A stretch of 64,000 bases of DNA from Zhengitettix transpicula (GCA_037074705.1 CM073591.1:61444897-61508896), one strand, 5' to 3'; positions 35,516 to 47,447 are shown, counted from the stretch's first letter. The notes: generated by a model not told the origin, from the letters alone. Numbers and translations are program-made.

Positions 35516-37860
35516 TGGAGTAATCGAATAGAAATTAGTGATTAAAAATAGAATGTAATTTGTAAACGTGAAAATTTAATTTTTAATGAATAACTCAAAT
35601 TTTGTACGAGTTTGAGTGAAATAATTTAAAATACGGCTATGAGTTATGAAATGCGTGACATTGTCCGAAAGTAAAGCAGTAATTCAATAACATTAACAAG
35701 TTGACGAACAATTACTTCTAAATAAATAATCGTGCCATGTTCAATGCGTGAATTAGAATATGGTGAAGGATGCTGTGATCAGCATAACAGTATTCCATAA
35801 AATTAAAAATCTGGATGAGTTTGTGTTTTTCTAAAATTTTTGGGAAACATTTGTGGTAAGGAGGAATGACGGAATGTCCAATTTTAATATTTTATAAAGC
35901 TTTCAGAGACAAACAGACGTGGATGGACTTTTTAGAAATAAGTGTTGAAAGTTATAAAATAATGAAGAGAAAATAAAAAGGTGAAACAGTAAAAAAATTC
36001 CATCGTTTGCGGATCCAAAATAGACACTTTTCCTTACCATATGGATTTTTTTAATAAGAATATTAGGAAATTATATACAACTGTAAATAAATTCGCCATT
36101 AAATAAAAATGTCTATTCTTTTACTGTTTTCTGTGTTTACAGGTTCACATTATTTTTTAAATAAATTTCATCCGTTGTTTTTGTGTGCTTTTAAATTTTT
36201 AAATCGGTTTATTTGTTTCATGATTGTCTCGGTTACTTTTCGGTATCTTCCCCTTTTGGAGTACTGCGGCAAATGCGCTTCTATAATTGTTGAATTTAAC
36301 ATTAAATGTTATTATAAAATAATATTGAATTAAAATGTTAAATATTGTAATTAATTTTTTATATAAATTTGTAAGAAGCTTAATTTGTCGTTCAGAACGC
36401 GCATAATTATTTTGCGGAAATAATGTTTACTATAAGAATGTAGTACCTGAATTGTATTTTGTGTGTTCAAGATGACTAACTGTTGTCGAGTTTGAATGGC
36501 TTCCATTTGATTCAGTGATTCCCGGTCTGGTTAAGAGGCGTTCCGCAAGACTGGCCGAGTAAACGCTACTTTACTGGAAAATACCTTTTCTTTTCCTTTT
36601 TTCCCCCCGTTCTAGATACAAGGAACTGAGGTTGAATGACTACCCCAGTTTAATGAACGCTTTGATTTATAAAAGATTTCCTGGTGACAAGTGGATATAA
36701 AATAAATAGCATTGAATAAAAAAGCGTGAGAGAAAATTAGATTCTAGGACATTAAAAAGTAATTATCATTCGATACTGATACCTCATTTTCTACTTGATT
36801 TCATTTTCCTACCAAGACAGTCATTTTTCAAAGAGAAATCTAATATACATAGTTTGGTATCATCATTTAATCATATTCTTAGGCCTTATTTTAATTTACT
36901 CCCCCATTCTATTGTTCAAACGTATAATTTATTTTTGAACTGCAACTTTCTCTGTGGATAATTCGGCATTACATTTGCAAGTGTATGTATTCCAATATAT
37001 GTAATTGTTCATTAAATAGAAAGATCGTTTCTCAATACGTAAGTTGGAAATAAGAATAAAAATATTTGATATCATTTCTGTGTTTTGTGGAACGTACAAA
37101 AGTCTGGTTGGTATTAGTCTGCCATTTAACGTTTCAAAATCATCGAGTTTCGTATTTCATATGTATTGCGACAGAATCAAGTACTTTTTCTGAAAAGTTA
37201 GCTTCCCCTTTTAAAATTCAATATTTCGCTAAATTCATCAAATAGCCGATAGGCTGACTCAGCTTCTGCTTCTTACCTCCCCATTTTCAACATTTTACAA
37301 ATCCATAAAATTCTTCATGCTTATTTTTTAATAATTTGGCATTACAATGTTTTTCATTGACGTCATGTAACAGCTCCTTCTCAAGTTGCGTCCAAATCCA
37401 GTTCTCTTTCCTCCTCCGAAGAACTATTCTTGTTAGTTCTCTTCATTTGTTATCCTGTCCGTCCATTTAATTTTTCCTTCCTTAATCAGCTCCTAATTTC
37501 CAAGGTTGAGTGTCCGATAAAACCTCCATTTACCATTGCCGTAATTCCTTTGTGCAATAAACAATATTTAGCAGGTGGTCGAAATAAATTAGATGGTTGT
37601 CGATTTGGTTTTTATTTATAACACTAAAAATGATTTCTAGTATTTTTGCTTAGTTGTATGCTGAAGCTGGACCTGATCAACCCCGAAAATGTTCCAACAA
37701 GTTACTTCATAGTTAATTTAGAATTGGCCGAACTAGTGATGCAATTTTCTCAATTCTTTTGGTGGTTTTCTTTTGAGTGCAAATCTACCCGCCCTTTACT
37801 GAAGTGACGTTTTGTATATAAACATTAGATTCTGTCATTATCATCGTCATTGTTTCGTTC
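35516..37860. other. AT-rich stretch, nothing recognised
   Basis: No repeats of the families described here. A 74-codon hydrophobic frame (36109-36333) and a 63-codon frame (37430-37621) are not recognised. Confidence 0.45.
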
Positions 37861-37869
37861 GATATAATT

Positions 37870-38345
37870 TAATTTGGATGATGCAAATTGTGGTCGAGGT
37901 GCTTGGTCGGTAGTTCGAGGCACGTCGGCAAGTTTCGGTTCTGCCATCGGTGGCTAGTTAGGCCAATCTCTGGGACCCGCTGTGCACCCTCAGAACAATG
38001 CCGCGCCGCCATTGTTACGGATCAGAACCTGTTTAATTGTTAGAGCACGCCCCGCCGCCTCCTGCTGGGCGCAATCTTCTCGGAGAGGCCTTTGATCGAT
38101 CATCTGTTGTTGACTGCGATGTCATGCGATGCGCCGTCATTTCGTCCACGTATATTAACGGTCTCTTGATTCCCCGTGAAGGAGAACGCCACGGTCCGCA
38201 GCTCATTAGCCCCCGAATAATGTGCGCCAAACCACAATTCATCACTATATTCTTGCAACGCTTCATTCTGTAATCTGAAAAGATCAATGGTACGCCTTTC
38301 CGTAGCTCCTTTCACTCACGGATCTGGATTCAACTGATCTGATTC
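37870..38345. promoter_or_regulatory. GC-richer island with SOX and TCF-like sites
   Basis: A strongly GC-enriched block. AACAATG (37994-38000) and CCATTGTT (38009-38016) are SOX-type cores in opposite orientation, 8 bp apart. CCTTTGATC (38089-38097) matches the TCF/LEF consensus. Three overlapping frames of 71-84 codons on both strands cover it, none with a domain, which argues against coding. An enhancer is the simplest reading. Confidence 0.35.
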
Positions 38346-40280
38346 ATTACTGCGTCGCGTCACCGATGTTTCAAAGTTGTTTGCCGTAAATATAATGTTT
38401 GAATTTACGCAACTACTCTTTTATTTAAGCCTATTATAAACAAATTATACCATTTAAATTACTGTTATCATTATATTAAATAAACTTCGATTTAATAACA
38501 AAAATTTTATAATAACACTAAATTTAAAAGTAGGCTGCTCTGTGTAACATGAAATAAATTTAATACGAATTAGAAACAATCTTGTCTGTTACTCTTATTT
38601 ATGTGTCAACCAACGAATGTAAAGGAAAATAAGGTTAACAGATGCATGGGAATGCAGGTTGAAGGAGAAAAAACAAGAAGATTGAGAGATATCATATAAG
38701 AAAATCATTGGAGTCAAAAGCGAAGTAATTCCTCTAAACTCCAAAAGCGGTAATTCGTCAAATATTAGTAAATTCAATTTATTAATATATTTAAATCATT
38801 AGTATATATTATTATGATTATACAGTTCCTCGTCTGACTCTCAACGATTGTAAAAGAAAATAAACATAGCTGCCTATTAGACAAAAAAAGTTGAATTATT
38901 CAATTTAAAGCATAATAAGTAGAAAACACGACTTTTCGTCAGTGATTGGGAACTCTTCATGTGTATAGATGCTACATTGAATAAATTTAATAATTAATAG
39001 GCAGCTATTTATTTAATTTAAATAATAAGTTCAGACTGTTAAATTGAAAATAAAATATACACTACATGTTGTTGATTTATATAAATCTTCTCATTGCATA
39101 AACAGTTCCTATCAGAAAGTGTATAAAATATGTATTATTTTATAATTATTTTGATATATGCTATACTTAATCGCTGTTACATAACTATTTTCTATTCGAA
39201 TATTTTTTATTAGGAAACGAAAATATTTATTTTCTATATTAGTTTTCCGATTTTTTGCTATGTATTGGGAAATTGTGATCAACCTACCTACATAATTTGG
39301 TTTACTTTACTTGATGCACTAAACTTCGTTGCTCCGCTCTTTTATTCTTTTTAATACCTCAATTTTTAACAGTCTTCGGCCATTTCATTAATTGTTCCAC
39401 TAATAATTCTGTCACCTCTATTTTCCAATATTCTATTTATGTAGAATAGGGTAGCGCACACAAAAACGAACATTTGAAAACCTTAGCGGCCCACGGGTAC
39501 AGTCTTGAGAAGTTGGCATCACTGCGGTACACTGAGCATCATGCAAAGGCAACGTTTCCGTTTAGTAGTTACGGAGTAGTGGAACGGTCAATATAAACAT
39601 CTTTTGCAAAACCAAAAATTTTTTTTTGACAACCCGTATAATGAAATCTACGCTTTTATTTACATCTGATTACCTTCGGCCCCTTAGGAAAATTCGTAGA
39701 TTCTTGTAATGCTTCTTTCTCGATTTTGTATTTCTTAATGTCATACAGTCATATATGGGCCTTTAACGTATTCTTCAACAACACGTACGTTTTATTTACT
39801 TTTAATGTTTTGATCGTTATGAATTACTTTTTTAAAATTACTGTATGTGAATCAAATTTATGATAGCAAAAGTAGTGGAACAATTTTTCCTTATATATCC
39901 ATAGCAAAGTATGATAAAGACGTCTTATATTTCTGTTTTAAAAATTATTTCAAAATTATGTCTTATAGGGTTGAATGCGAATGTAGAATTGATTATATTG
40001 CAAAGGAAATAAAGTGACTAATAGGCCTAGTACAAGAATTCATGTGAGGCAATCATTCGATTAGCCGAAAGTCTAATGAAATGTAATGGTTTATATTTAT
40101 TTAACACTCATAAAGCTGTTTGCATTTAAATATTTACAATTCGATATTGTTTTTCTTCGGACCATGAAAACTACTCCTAAATGAAGTATAACTTCCAATC
40201 ACGAACGTTAGAATATCCCGTCGTAATTCTGATAGAACATAAATGCGAATAGTTTTAAATATACGTCAGAGTATTTGTAT
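38346..40280. other. AT-rich stretch, nothing recognised
   Basis: Low-complexity AT-rich DNA. A small GC-richer patch at 39470-39600 (CCTTAGCGGCCCACGGGTAC) is not identified. Confidence 0.45.
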
Positions 40281-40430
40281 GCCGACCTCCTGTGGTGTAG
40301 GGGTCAGAGTGACTGCCTCGCATCACGGAGTCCCGGGTTCGAATCGATGTTTGTTGTGCGTGAGAGAATATCTCGTCAAATCAATCCTCCGACAATTAAA
40401 AACGAGTTCGAATAATATATATATATATTA
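40281..40430 (+). mobile_element. tRNA-derived SINE with A and B boxes
   Basis: An A box TGGTGTAGGGG (about 40292) and a B box GGTTCGAATCG (about 40336) are spaced as in a tRNA head. A tRNA-unrelated part (CGTGAGAGAATATCTCGTCA) and an AT-microsatellite tail follow. The usual RNA polymerase III promoter is nearly intact, so this is the best preserved SINE here. Confidence 0.7.
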
Positions 40431-40679
40431 ATATATCAGTTTGGACACGTTGCAAATAGCTACAAAAACACTTATTATCATCGAATTTCTTAGAACAATT
40501 TAATAGTTCAACACGTTTTTGTAAAGGAAGATAAACGATTAAATTAATAAGGTTGCGAAAAAACGGAAGTTTTACCTACACACTTTCACTTCGTCACTAT
40601 CCACATTCACTGCTTCACCACAAATCATCGTCCACCGGCGGGCGTTCTTCTTATTTGAAACTTTTTATTAATTAGATAA

Positions 40680-40930
40680 TTTGTAGTGTCTGCAATTATA
40701 GTTAGACCGCAAACCTGGCCAGTAATTGTTAATTTCCAGGAGAGGCTTCGCCGCGAATACGCCTGGAAATAATTTTCAACTGCTGTTAGTTCTTTGTCAA
40801 GGGAAGGATCGAAGAGCCTGACTAGAAGGTAATTAAAAACACCGTTCTCAGCTGTAATTATGCAGCGTGCTCATGAAATTATATTAAGCTACTGGAAATG
40901 AACCACCAAGAAAGAGAGCTTTTAATGGAT
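40680..40930. promoter_or_regulatory. GC-richer island, enhancer-like
   Basis: GCCAGTAATTGTTAATTTCC, AGGCTTCGCCGCGAATACGC, GAAGGTAATTAAAAACACCG and CAGCTGTAATTATGCAGCG: several homeodomain cores and an E-box in a GC-richer block with no frame. Confidence 0.3.
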
Positions 40931-42180
40931 CCTTACTTTAATGGAGAAGAATATCTTTAGAGAAATTCTCACGCTCAAATGAAAATTGTTCATTAGCTTC
41001 AACATCGAACGTGCTCATTGATAGATTCATCAAATTAACATCTGCAATCTCCAATACACCATTTATAGATGCGTTTCAGTTCTTACGTTCCGACATTTGG
41101 TTTATACGAAAAATAACTCAGGCATGTCAATAACGTTAAAGAAACGCAGAAATAGAAATAATTCCAATGAAGAAACAACGCTACAGCGTTGAGATTTGCA
41201 ACGGCAGGTTTAATAAACTAAATTTGTCATCTTGGTTGTTAATTAAACTGACTAATATGTTCGCTGTTGTCCCTAGTCTAGTGACTGATTGGATGTGATT
41301 CTCCATCTTGTTCTGTCCTGAACCAGCCGTTTCAGATAACAGTATTTGCTAAGCCCGCAATTAATATTTATCTGTGTCGTATACTAATCGCTGTAACTCT
41401 TACCCTCGATCAATGAGATAACCAAATCTGGATGTAAAACTTGAATTGGCTACTTGTTAATGTTCTCAGAGTCTTCCCATTCCATACTTTCTAAACCTTT
41501 TTCGTTTCTTACTATCAGTCTACTATTTCAGTCTTTTTACATCCATACAATCTTCTCCACCAGGAGAGCTCTTGCCTCAACACAATTACAAGTGGTCTGT
41601 TCTTTAAAGAAGTTCTCGTTTCATTTTGATGTCTTCTCTGATTCCTCTATAATCGTGATGCATAAATATCAAAATTTTCATTTCTTCAACAGCAACAACG
41701 GAACGTAGTGATATATTAAGTGTGTTCGTATTTAAGTGTTAGTTACTACTTATTACTTTAGTTTTTCCGCTATTTATTTCTAGTCTGAGCTTTTATGACG
41801 CTCGGGATGTGGATAAAACTCGAAGAACGCTGACAACCCACCCTGAAGCAAATATGAGGTTATAAATATTTTACGACCGTGTTAGTACCACACTTACCGA
41901 GACGATGTCTATTTATTTCCCTCTACATTACATTAACAACTCTAAAACTCCGCTTTTGATTTACATTCAAGAAACTTACTAGACGTTATTTAGGAACTGG
42001 ATGGTTCATTGCCAAACGATATTTTTGTCACAGTTTGATTGAATGAGTGTGTTACTGGGATTTTGGAAATTTTTTGGTGGCTTAGCTTATTTTTAAAATT
42101 CTGTGATATTTGTGGGATTCTCGACTAAGGCACTGCCTAACATACGTCACTGCGCCGTACAATAATAAACAACACTTCTC
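40931..42180. other. Unassigned DNA
   Basis: An 84-codon frame at 41454-41708 has no recognised domain. No repeat match was found. Confidence 0.4.
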
Positions 42181-42490
42181 GGAACAAAATTTAAACTCAC
42201 CCAAGAACTATCCTGGGCTATAGGATTTATTTTCTTATTAACAATTGGTGGTGTAACCGGCCTAATTCTAGCTAACTCATCCATAGACATCATTTTACAC
42301 GACACATACTACGCAGTAGCTCACTTCCACTATGTCGTATCTATAATGGCAGTATTTGCTATTACACGAAGAATTATTCAATGATATCCACTAATCACAG
42401 GACTATCTATAAATAAGAAACTTTTAAAAATTCAATTCTTTTTCATATTCCTAGGAGTAAACTTGACCTTCTTCCCACAGCATTTCCTAT
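42181..42490 (+). pseudogene. COX1: NUMT: COX1 3' part
   Basis: Translation with the invertebrate mitochondrial code gives cytochrome c oxidase subunit I helices near the C-terminus: [39 protein letters not shown], then [10 protein letters not shown] and [12 protein letters not shown]. The HFHY heme/copper-region histidines are present. The in-frame TGA at 42382-42384 is the conserved Trp before YPL, so under the nuclear code the frame is broken. Changes from the family pattern (SMGAVFAIMGGF becoming [11 protein letters not shown]) show decay. Homology fades after FLCFF. This is nuclear-integrated mitochondrial DNA and not expressed. Confidence 0.92.
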
Positions 42491-42520
42491 GTTTTTTCAT
42501 AGTAAATATAAATATATAGA

Positions 42521-42892
42521 ATATTCGATTTTATTAAAGCGTAGGTAATAGTTACTCCTGATGACAGTAAGATAATTGTGTTTAGTAGGGGGACAATTAT
42601 TGGATTGAAGGGTTCAATCCCTGTAAGGGGGTCATATTTTTCCTATTTCTACATTAGCGGCTAGACTTCTATTAAAGAATGCTCAGAAGAACGAAATGAA
42701 GAATAATAATTCTGATGTAATAAATATGATTATTCCTCATGGAAGGCCTGTAGTTACGTTTTTTGTACGCAAGCCTTGAAACGTACCTTCACGGGTGATG
42801 TCACACCATCATTGTAATATATTTAATATTAAGATTAATATACCTAAGTATGTAAGGATAGGGTTTGAGTTATGAAATCATTGAGCTAGTCC
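42521..42892 (-). pseudogene. COX3: NUMT: COX3 part, inverted
   Basis: On the minus strand, cytochrome c oxidase subunit III is readable: GLAQWFHNSNPILTYLG, WWCDITREGTFQGLRT, GMIMFITSELLFFISFFWAF, then WPP and GIEPFNPMIVPLLNT and SSGVTITYA. A one-base insertion after the WPP codons (near 42635) shifts the frame. The two histidines after TWA in the family are missing and ALMKSN follows directly. The 5' portion of the gene is absent, and the reading joins ATP6 directly at 42892/42893. Confidence 0.92.
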
Positions 42893-43188
42893 GCAATAAT
42901 GTTAGCTGATAATCGAATTGCCAGTGTTCCTGGTCGAATTAGTCTTCTGATGGTTTCAATACATACAATGAATGGTATTAGGATGGAAGGGGTTCGTATG
43001 GGTACTAAATGTTCTATTATATGATTAGTTTTATTTAAAACCAAATAGGTTTAGTCTTAGTCATAATGGTAAAGCTAGTGCGAGGATTATAGCCATGTGG
43101 TCGGTTCTAGTAAATATGTAGGGTAGCAGTCCTGTTACATTATTTATTATAATGAGGGTAAATACTGAAACCATTGTAAAAACATTGA
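42893..43188 (-). pseudogene. ATP6: NUMT: ATP6 middle part, inverted
   Basis: The minus strand encodes ATP synthase subunit a: [59 protein letters not shown] and [18 protein letters not shown]. The conserved arginine of the proton channel (LAIRLSAN) is retained. A stop and a gap follow LFGFK. The gene breaks in mid-sequence at both sides: into COX3 at 42892, and against a plus-strand tRNA at 43189. Confidence 0.9.
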
Positions 43189-43254
43189 CATTAGATGACT
43201 GAAAAATTAAGCAATGGTCTCTTAAACAAAATTATAGTAATATTTCTTCTAATG
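43189..43254 (+). tRNA. trnK: NUMT: mitochondrial tRNA-Lys (CTT) relic
   Basis: The acceptor arms CATTAGA (43189-43195) and TCTAATG (43248-43254) pair. The anticodon loop contains CTCTTAA with anticodon CTT, the usual mitochondrial tRNA-Lys of arthropods. Short D and T arms match the mitochondrial form. It lies next to ATP8, as in insect mitochondria (trnK, trnD, ATP8, ATP6, COX3), but trnD is not recognisable. It is a nuclear copy and unlikely to function. Confidence 0.85.
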
Positions 43255-43257
43255 AAC

Positions 43258-43379
43258 CATGTCGCAAAAATATACATCAATTACATTCATAATAATAAAA
43301 ACTATTATTTTCACCATAAATTCAAGATTGAACATTGAAACCCATAAAACAATAAAAAAAAAAAATACACAACACGAAC
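43258..43379 (+). pseudogene. ATP8: NUMT: ATP8 remnant
   Basis: Position (between trnK and the ATP6 start) and an ATA-rich frame beginning MSQKYTSITF fit ATP synthase subunit 8, a short, poorly conserved protein. An A run at about 43352-43365 probably reflects slippage. The identification rests on gene order more than on sequence. Confidence 0.55.
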
Positions 43380-43600
43380 ATGACAACAAATATATTCTCA
43401 AGATTCGACCCCATCCCTAGAAGAAATTTATCCCTTAACTGACTAAGCTCGTGTCTATTCATCCTAATCATTCCAACAACATTCTGATTAATTAAATCAC
43501 GACCTAATATCATAAACACCATTACCAAAAAAAAGATATCATAGACAATAATAATAAGGGAATTCACAGTTGTGCACGACAATATAAACGAATTATAATA
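43380..43600 (+). pseudogene. ATP6: NUMT: ATP6 5' part
   Basis: Starts with ATG at 43380 and reads MTTNMFSSFDPIPSSNLSLN, then WLSSCLFILIIPTTFWLIKS and RPN with mitochondrial code, the normal N-terminus of insect ATP6. Two in-frame TGA codons encode conserved Trp. A true stop (TAG) and an A-run indel follow after about 60 codons. This half is on the plus strand, whereas the next part of the same gene is on the minus strand at 42893-43188, so an inversion splits ATP6. The 86-codon minus-strand frame here is antisense noise. Confidence 0.92.
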
Positions 43601-44740
43601 ATAATAATAATTAATTCATTTATTTTCATTCAAACGAAGAATTCTAAACAAACTCGAACGTTCGGTAAAATTAATTTATCTGTAAGCATAATCCAAATTA
43701 AATAGTAACGCTTTCTAATCATTCAAATTCTAGCGACGTTTTCAATCACACTGATCCATGTGGGGAGAAATTTTGGTATTCAATTTTCTGACTCAGCAAC
43801 GACATGGCTTATCCTACATAGGAGACTATGTAATAAACGAAAATTAAGTGTATTTGGTTCCGTAAGGAGTGTTCTAACTCTTGTGCCGCCCAGATATGAT
43901 TCTTATCCTGACGACGAGCAGAAATGTTATTTTATTGTCCCCCCCCCCCATTCGACTCCGTCATAATCTACTCTCAACATCATTACCAACAAACTTCTAA
44001 AATGAGTTTCCATTGGATCACTAACTGACTTTTACCTTTTTGAAAATAAATTACATTATCTGCTTGCGGACAGAAACATGCCTCATTTAATGGATTTCTT
44101 TCGAACAATAAACTATTGAACAAAAAGTTCTATTTTATTTAAACTGGTCCACTTTAACACTGACAAATCAGTGATAAACTCGTGGATTTTTGTATTATTT
44201 CCTCTCAAGTATCGTTAAATCGCTGTTCCAGTGGCTCCGTCATTTCAACAAAGTTGGCAACCCGTCGACCACTGACGGACTACACTGCTCCAGTTAATCG
44301 GGTAACAGAGAGAAGCATACGCTTGCGTTCTCTGTACTTCTTCAACCAATCCAGCTGCCTGTATTGCATATTATTAAACATTAAAATATACTCTTAACAG
44401 TTATTGTGTACTGTTGTAAGACAGTGTATACAATTTTCGAATAAGATACACGTCGAATTAAATCTCTAAATATAAATACAATCCGAGTCGGTTTAGTTAT
44501 ATATAGATAATTATTTATAAATTCAAGAAAATTCCATGTCATTCAGTTGTGGACACATTTAGACGCAAAATTACAATGTCATTGCTATAATTACCTGCTT
44601 CATTGAATTATAAATGAAATTCGTCATAAATATATTTTATCAAAATAATATGAATAAAAATTAGCATTACGTATCATTACTTTTTGGAACTTCTTAAGGT
44701 GCATGTATAATATTATTTACGAATAAGAATATAATTTATT
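43601..44740. other. Unassigned DNA
   Basis: Contains a C homopolymer (about 43939-43949). Short frames at 43760 and 44182 have no domain. Confidence 0.4.
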
Positions 44741-45295
44741 TTGGCAACATGAGGGTAATCCACTTTGGGCAACTCCCCTTTAATAGCATAGGAAGGGATT
44801 TGAAAGGGGGGATGCGGAAGGGTGAAGGAAGGTAGCCAAGGGTTACTAGGGCCCCCAGGGCTATAGTTTAAGGATACTACGCGGCATTCGCCTAAAGAAA
44901 TGCAGGGAAAACCCTAGGAAAACCTGCATCGGGTAGGTCGGGCATTGGGTACTTGTCCCACGCCCTTCCGATAGCGGGAGAGGAGTTTGCTGTGGGGACG
45001 CAGCATTCCCTTCTCCGTGCCTCGACCAGTTTAGGAGGCAGCTGGCCGACTATTCCAATGAGAATAGCGAACTACTCTTACCGTATGCCCAAGGTCTGCG
45101 ACCCCGGAACATACACCTCTCAAAACAGGCCGAGGTGCCTCGGCTTGTGGGAACCTTAGTTCAAAATCGGAGAGGAAAAGGCATACCCAAAGGTAGCCCC
45201 TTCGTATCTCTCCTAAAAGGTTCTGCCTGCGAGAGAACATCCCTCGCAGGTATTGCCTGCGAGAGAATAGCCCTCGTAGGTCTTCCTCAGAAATA
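44741..45295 (-). mobile_element. R1 retroposon copy, longest
   Basis: Runs from GGCAACATGAGGGTAATCCA, the 3' side of the sense strand, through every block known in the family to about 45295. Frames of 68 (plus) and 91 codons (minus) are translations of the repeat; near-identical peptides appear at 28785 and 24552, ending in PRCLGLWEP-like text. Conserved frames are broken by indels between copies, so the element looks non-coding. Confidence 0.9.
45221..45280. repeat. Two 30-bp palindromic units in R1 5' region
   Basis: TTCTGCCTGCGAGAGAACAT + CCCTCGCAGG (45221-45250) is followed by TATTGCCTGCGAGAGAATAG + CCCTCGTAGG (45251-45280). Each unit contains CCTGCGAG..CTCGCAGG, a perfect (first) or one-mismatch (second) 8-bp inverted repeat. 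The 61612 copy ends within the same unit, so this may be the family's 5' head. Confidence 0.8.
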
Positions 45296-45436
45296 CACAT
45301 GCACATAAAGAGGTTTCAAAAAGGTACAAGTTCATGTTTAACTTGAGAGTTTGAACTTCCGTTGCTCCGAATTTCTATTCTTATCCATTTTCTAAGACTC
45401 TTTCGAAACTAATCATTCTTCAGAATCATGACTTTA

Positions 45437-45997
45437 TTAACACAAAATTATGACTAAACTTGATAAAATTGAATTGTATCTCATCGCCCTACCTACCACC
45501 ATGCTCACTAGGTTGCTATCAACCATCAAGGCAGATTTGTTGGAAGTGGCGTATGTGCAATAGATTTGTAAGCTAGGTTTTTTATTGGCGAGCCATCTGC
45601 CCCTATTAGAGGGGGTCACAGGTATCGCTGGTCGCCGATTGGCCCCGCGGTTCACCACAAAGGCTTCCGGTCCATTACTGCGAGGGGTGCTAATCTCCAC
45701 AGAGAGGATTACAGAGGGTGCTGCTGCTGCAAATAGCTCCTGCGCATTATTATTCCAGCTTAGCGGTAAACTCTTCATCGCGCCATGCTTTCCAATGTAC
45801 GACACATTGCCTATTTTGCCGTCGTTCTTGGAGAGTCGATCAACGGTCTTCCTAAACGTTTGCAAGCAGAGGGCATTAATCATTGCGTCCATCACTATGG
45901 TGCCACAAGATTCTTTACAGTGAGCTGATTTATAAGATGTGATTCCGTATAAATATTGTATTATATGTTTACAAACTTGTTTATATAGTCCACATTA
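45437..45997 (-). other. Unrecognised long open frame
   Basis: A minus-strand frame is open for about 187 codons (45997 to 45437); its GTG/ATG region gives 152 residues with KIGNVSYIGKHGAMKSLPLS and ELFAAAAPSVILSVEISTPR. The same DNA has a 112-codon plus-strand frame (45585-45923). The block is GC-richer than its flanks and starts right after an R1 copy. I recognise no domain. It could be an exon, a TE fragment or a regulatory island with chance openness. Confidence 0.25.
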
Positions 45998-46965
45998 AAA
46001 CATTTAACATGTAAATGGTTGATTACATAGATTACATACATATAAAAATTAATCATTGTTTCATTTGTACGTATTATTATTTTACTACACCAATTAAATA
46101 ATCTTTAAAGTTACGTATTGAGTCGATTTAAACTTTCATTAAATGCGACGTAGGAAAGCGTTTTTTTAAGGATAAATTAATATGACAATTTTAACCACAA
46201 AAAATATAGATTGTGAATAATTAAATTTCTCGTTAAACGATATCTTAATTGTGGCTCATTTCCATTTTAATTCAAATATAGTAGCCATAAATAATAGACA
46301 AAAATAACAAAGGAACTGGAAAAAATTAATTTTTAATAATCGTTTGGAATGTCAAATATAAAACTGTGAACATCCATAAATATTGATATATGTAATAAAT
46401 TACAATCCTTGTTATTCAGGATGTGTTTATTATACTTAAATTTGGGTAAATTGGTAATCACTTCCGTGATGAAAATATAATCCGTTCCACTTAGAAAGAT
46501 GCGTGAATTTTCTCGAAAATGGTGCATTTTTTGGCCTCAAACACATTTTTATCACCGAATATTCTTAAGAGCCTGAAGATGCTTAAAACATTTTTCAACC
46601 GTTATTGTTCAAATGACCCTCAACCCAAATTTTACCCTTTCAGGGGTTGAATATTGAAAAATCTGATCCGTTATTGGTGGTTGCATACACTTTAAGATAC
46701 ATAAAATTCAAGATTTTAGTTTTCCAACTTCAGTTGTTTCGGTTGTCCATTCATATGTCAGTCATGTTTCTTTATCCTACATATTCAGTTAAATACCATC
46801 ACATTTAACAGAAAACAGATAATAAGGATGGCCTAATAATTCTGCCTTACACTAAGCTTTATATGAAACAAAATGTATTGTACTATTTCTTATTTATAAA
46901 TTTGATTCACCACAAAGTTGAGATACATCAGTTTTATCTGTGTTTCTGGTGACTCGAAGTCGGCG
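45998..46965. other. AT-rich stretch, nothing recognised
   Basis: No frame, repeat or RNA gene recognised. Confidence 0.45.
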
Positions 46966-47039
46966 TACAATTTAGTTACTTTGTAACCGACCAAAGCCTA
47001 ACCATGCTTTCTCTGTATATTGTAAATGCTTGAGTTTAT

Positions 47040-47300
47040 CTTTCGGAAGCGTGAAAGCAGCTGGTTTACGGGATTAAGATTACACGTGACTTGGCATTGT
47101 CGATGTTCGCCTTGCCTTCCACAGCTGTTGTAGGGGGACAACCGTCGCTTCCCATAGGGGTAGGGATACAGGCAATTACATATGGCCTGTCAACAACACT
47201 GAAGGCAGGGGTTGTCTGACCTGGTCGAGGTCAGGGGGTGAACTCCGTGGGACAGGGACTGGTCGTGGTCACGTTGCCCGTGCCTGAACATGAAATCTTC
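47040..47300. promoter_or_regulatory. GC-richer island
   Basis: A block with GTTGTAGGGGGACAACCGTC, CTGACCTGGTCGAGGTCAGG and GGGACAGGGACTGGTCGTGG. GACCTGGTCGAGGTC is a near-palindrome. No frame or repeat match. Confidence 0.2.
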
Positions 47301-47447
47301 GGCAGAAATCAGTCTCCTAAAATTAGTATTTTTTAAGCAAAGCCTAAAATATCTGACGATGAATATTTTTCTGAGTTTCAGCTTCGCTTAAAACCGCTAG
47401 GGGTGACATGCTGGTCTGACTTGTATTTTTAAACGACGATGCGATGG

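Noticed and set aside
43322..43582. 86-codon hydrophobic minus-strand frame
   Set aside because: Antisense of the NUMT ATP8/ATP6 segment.
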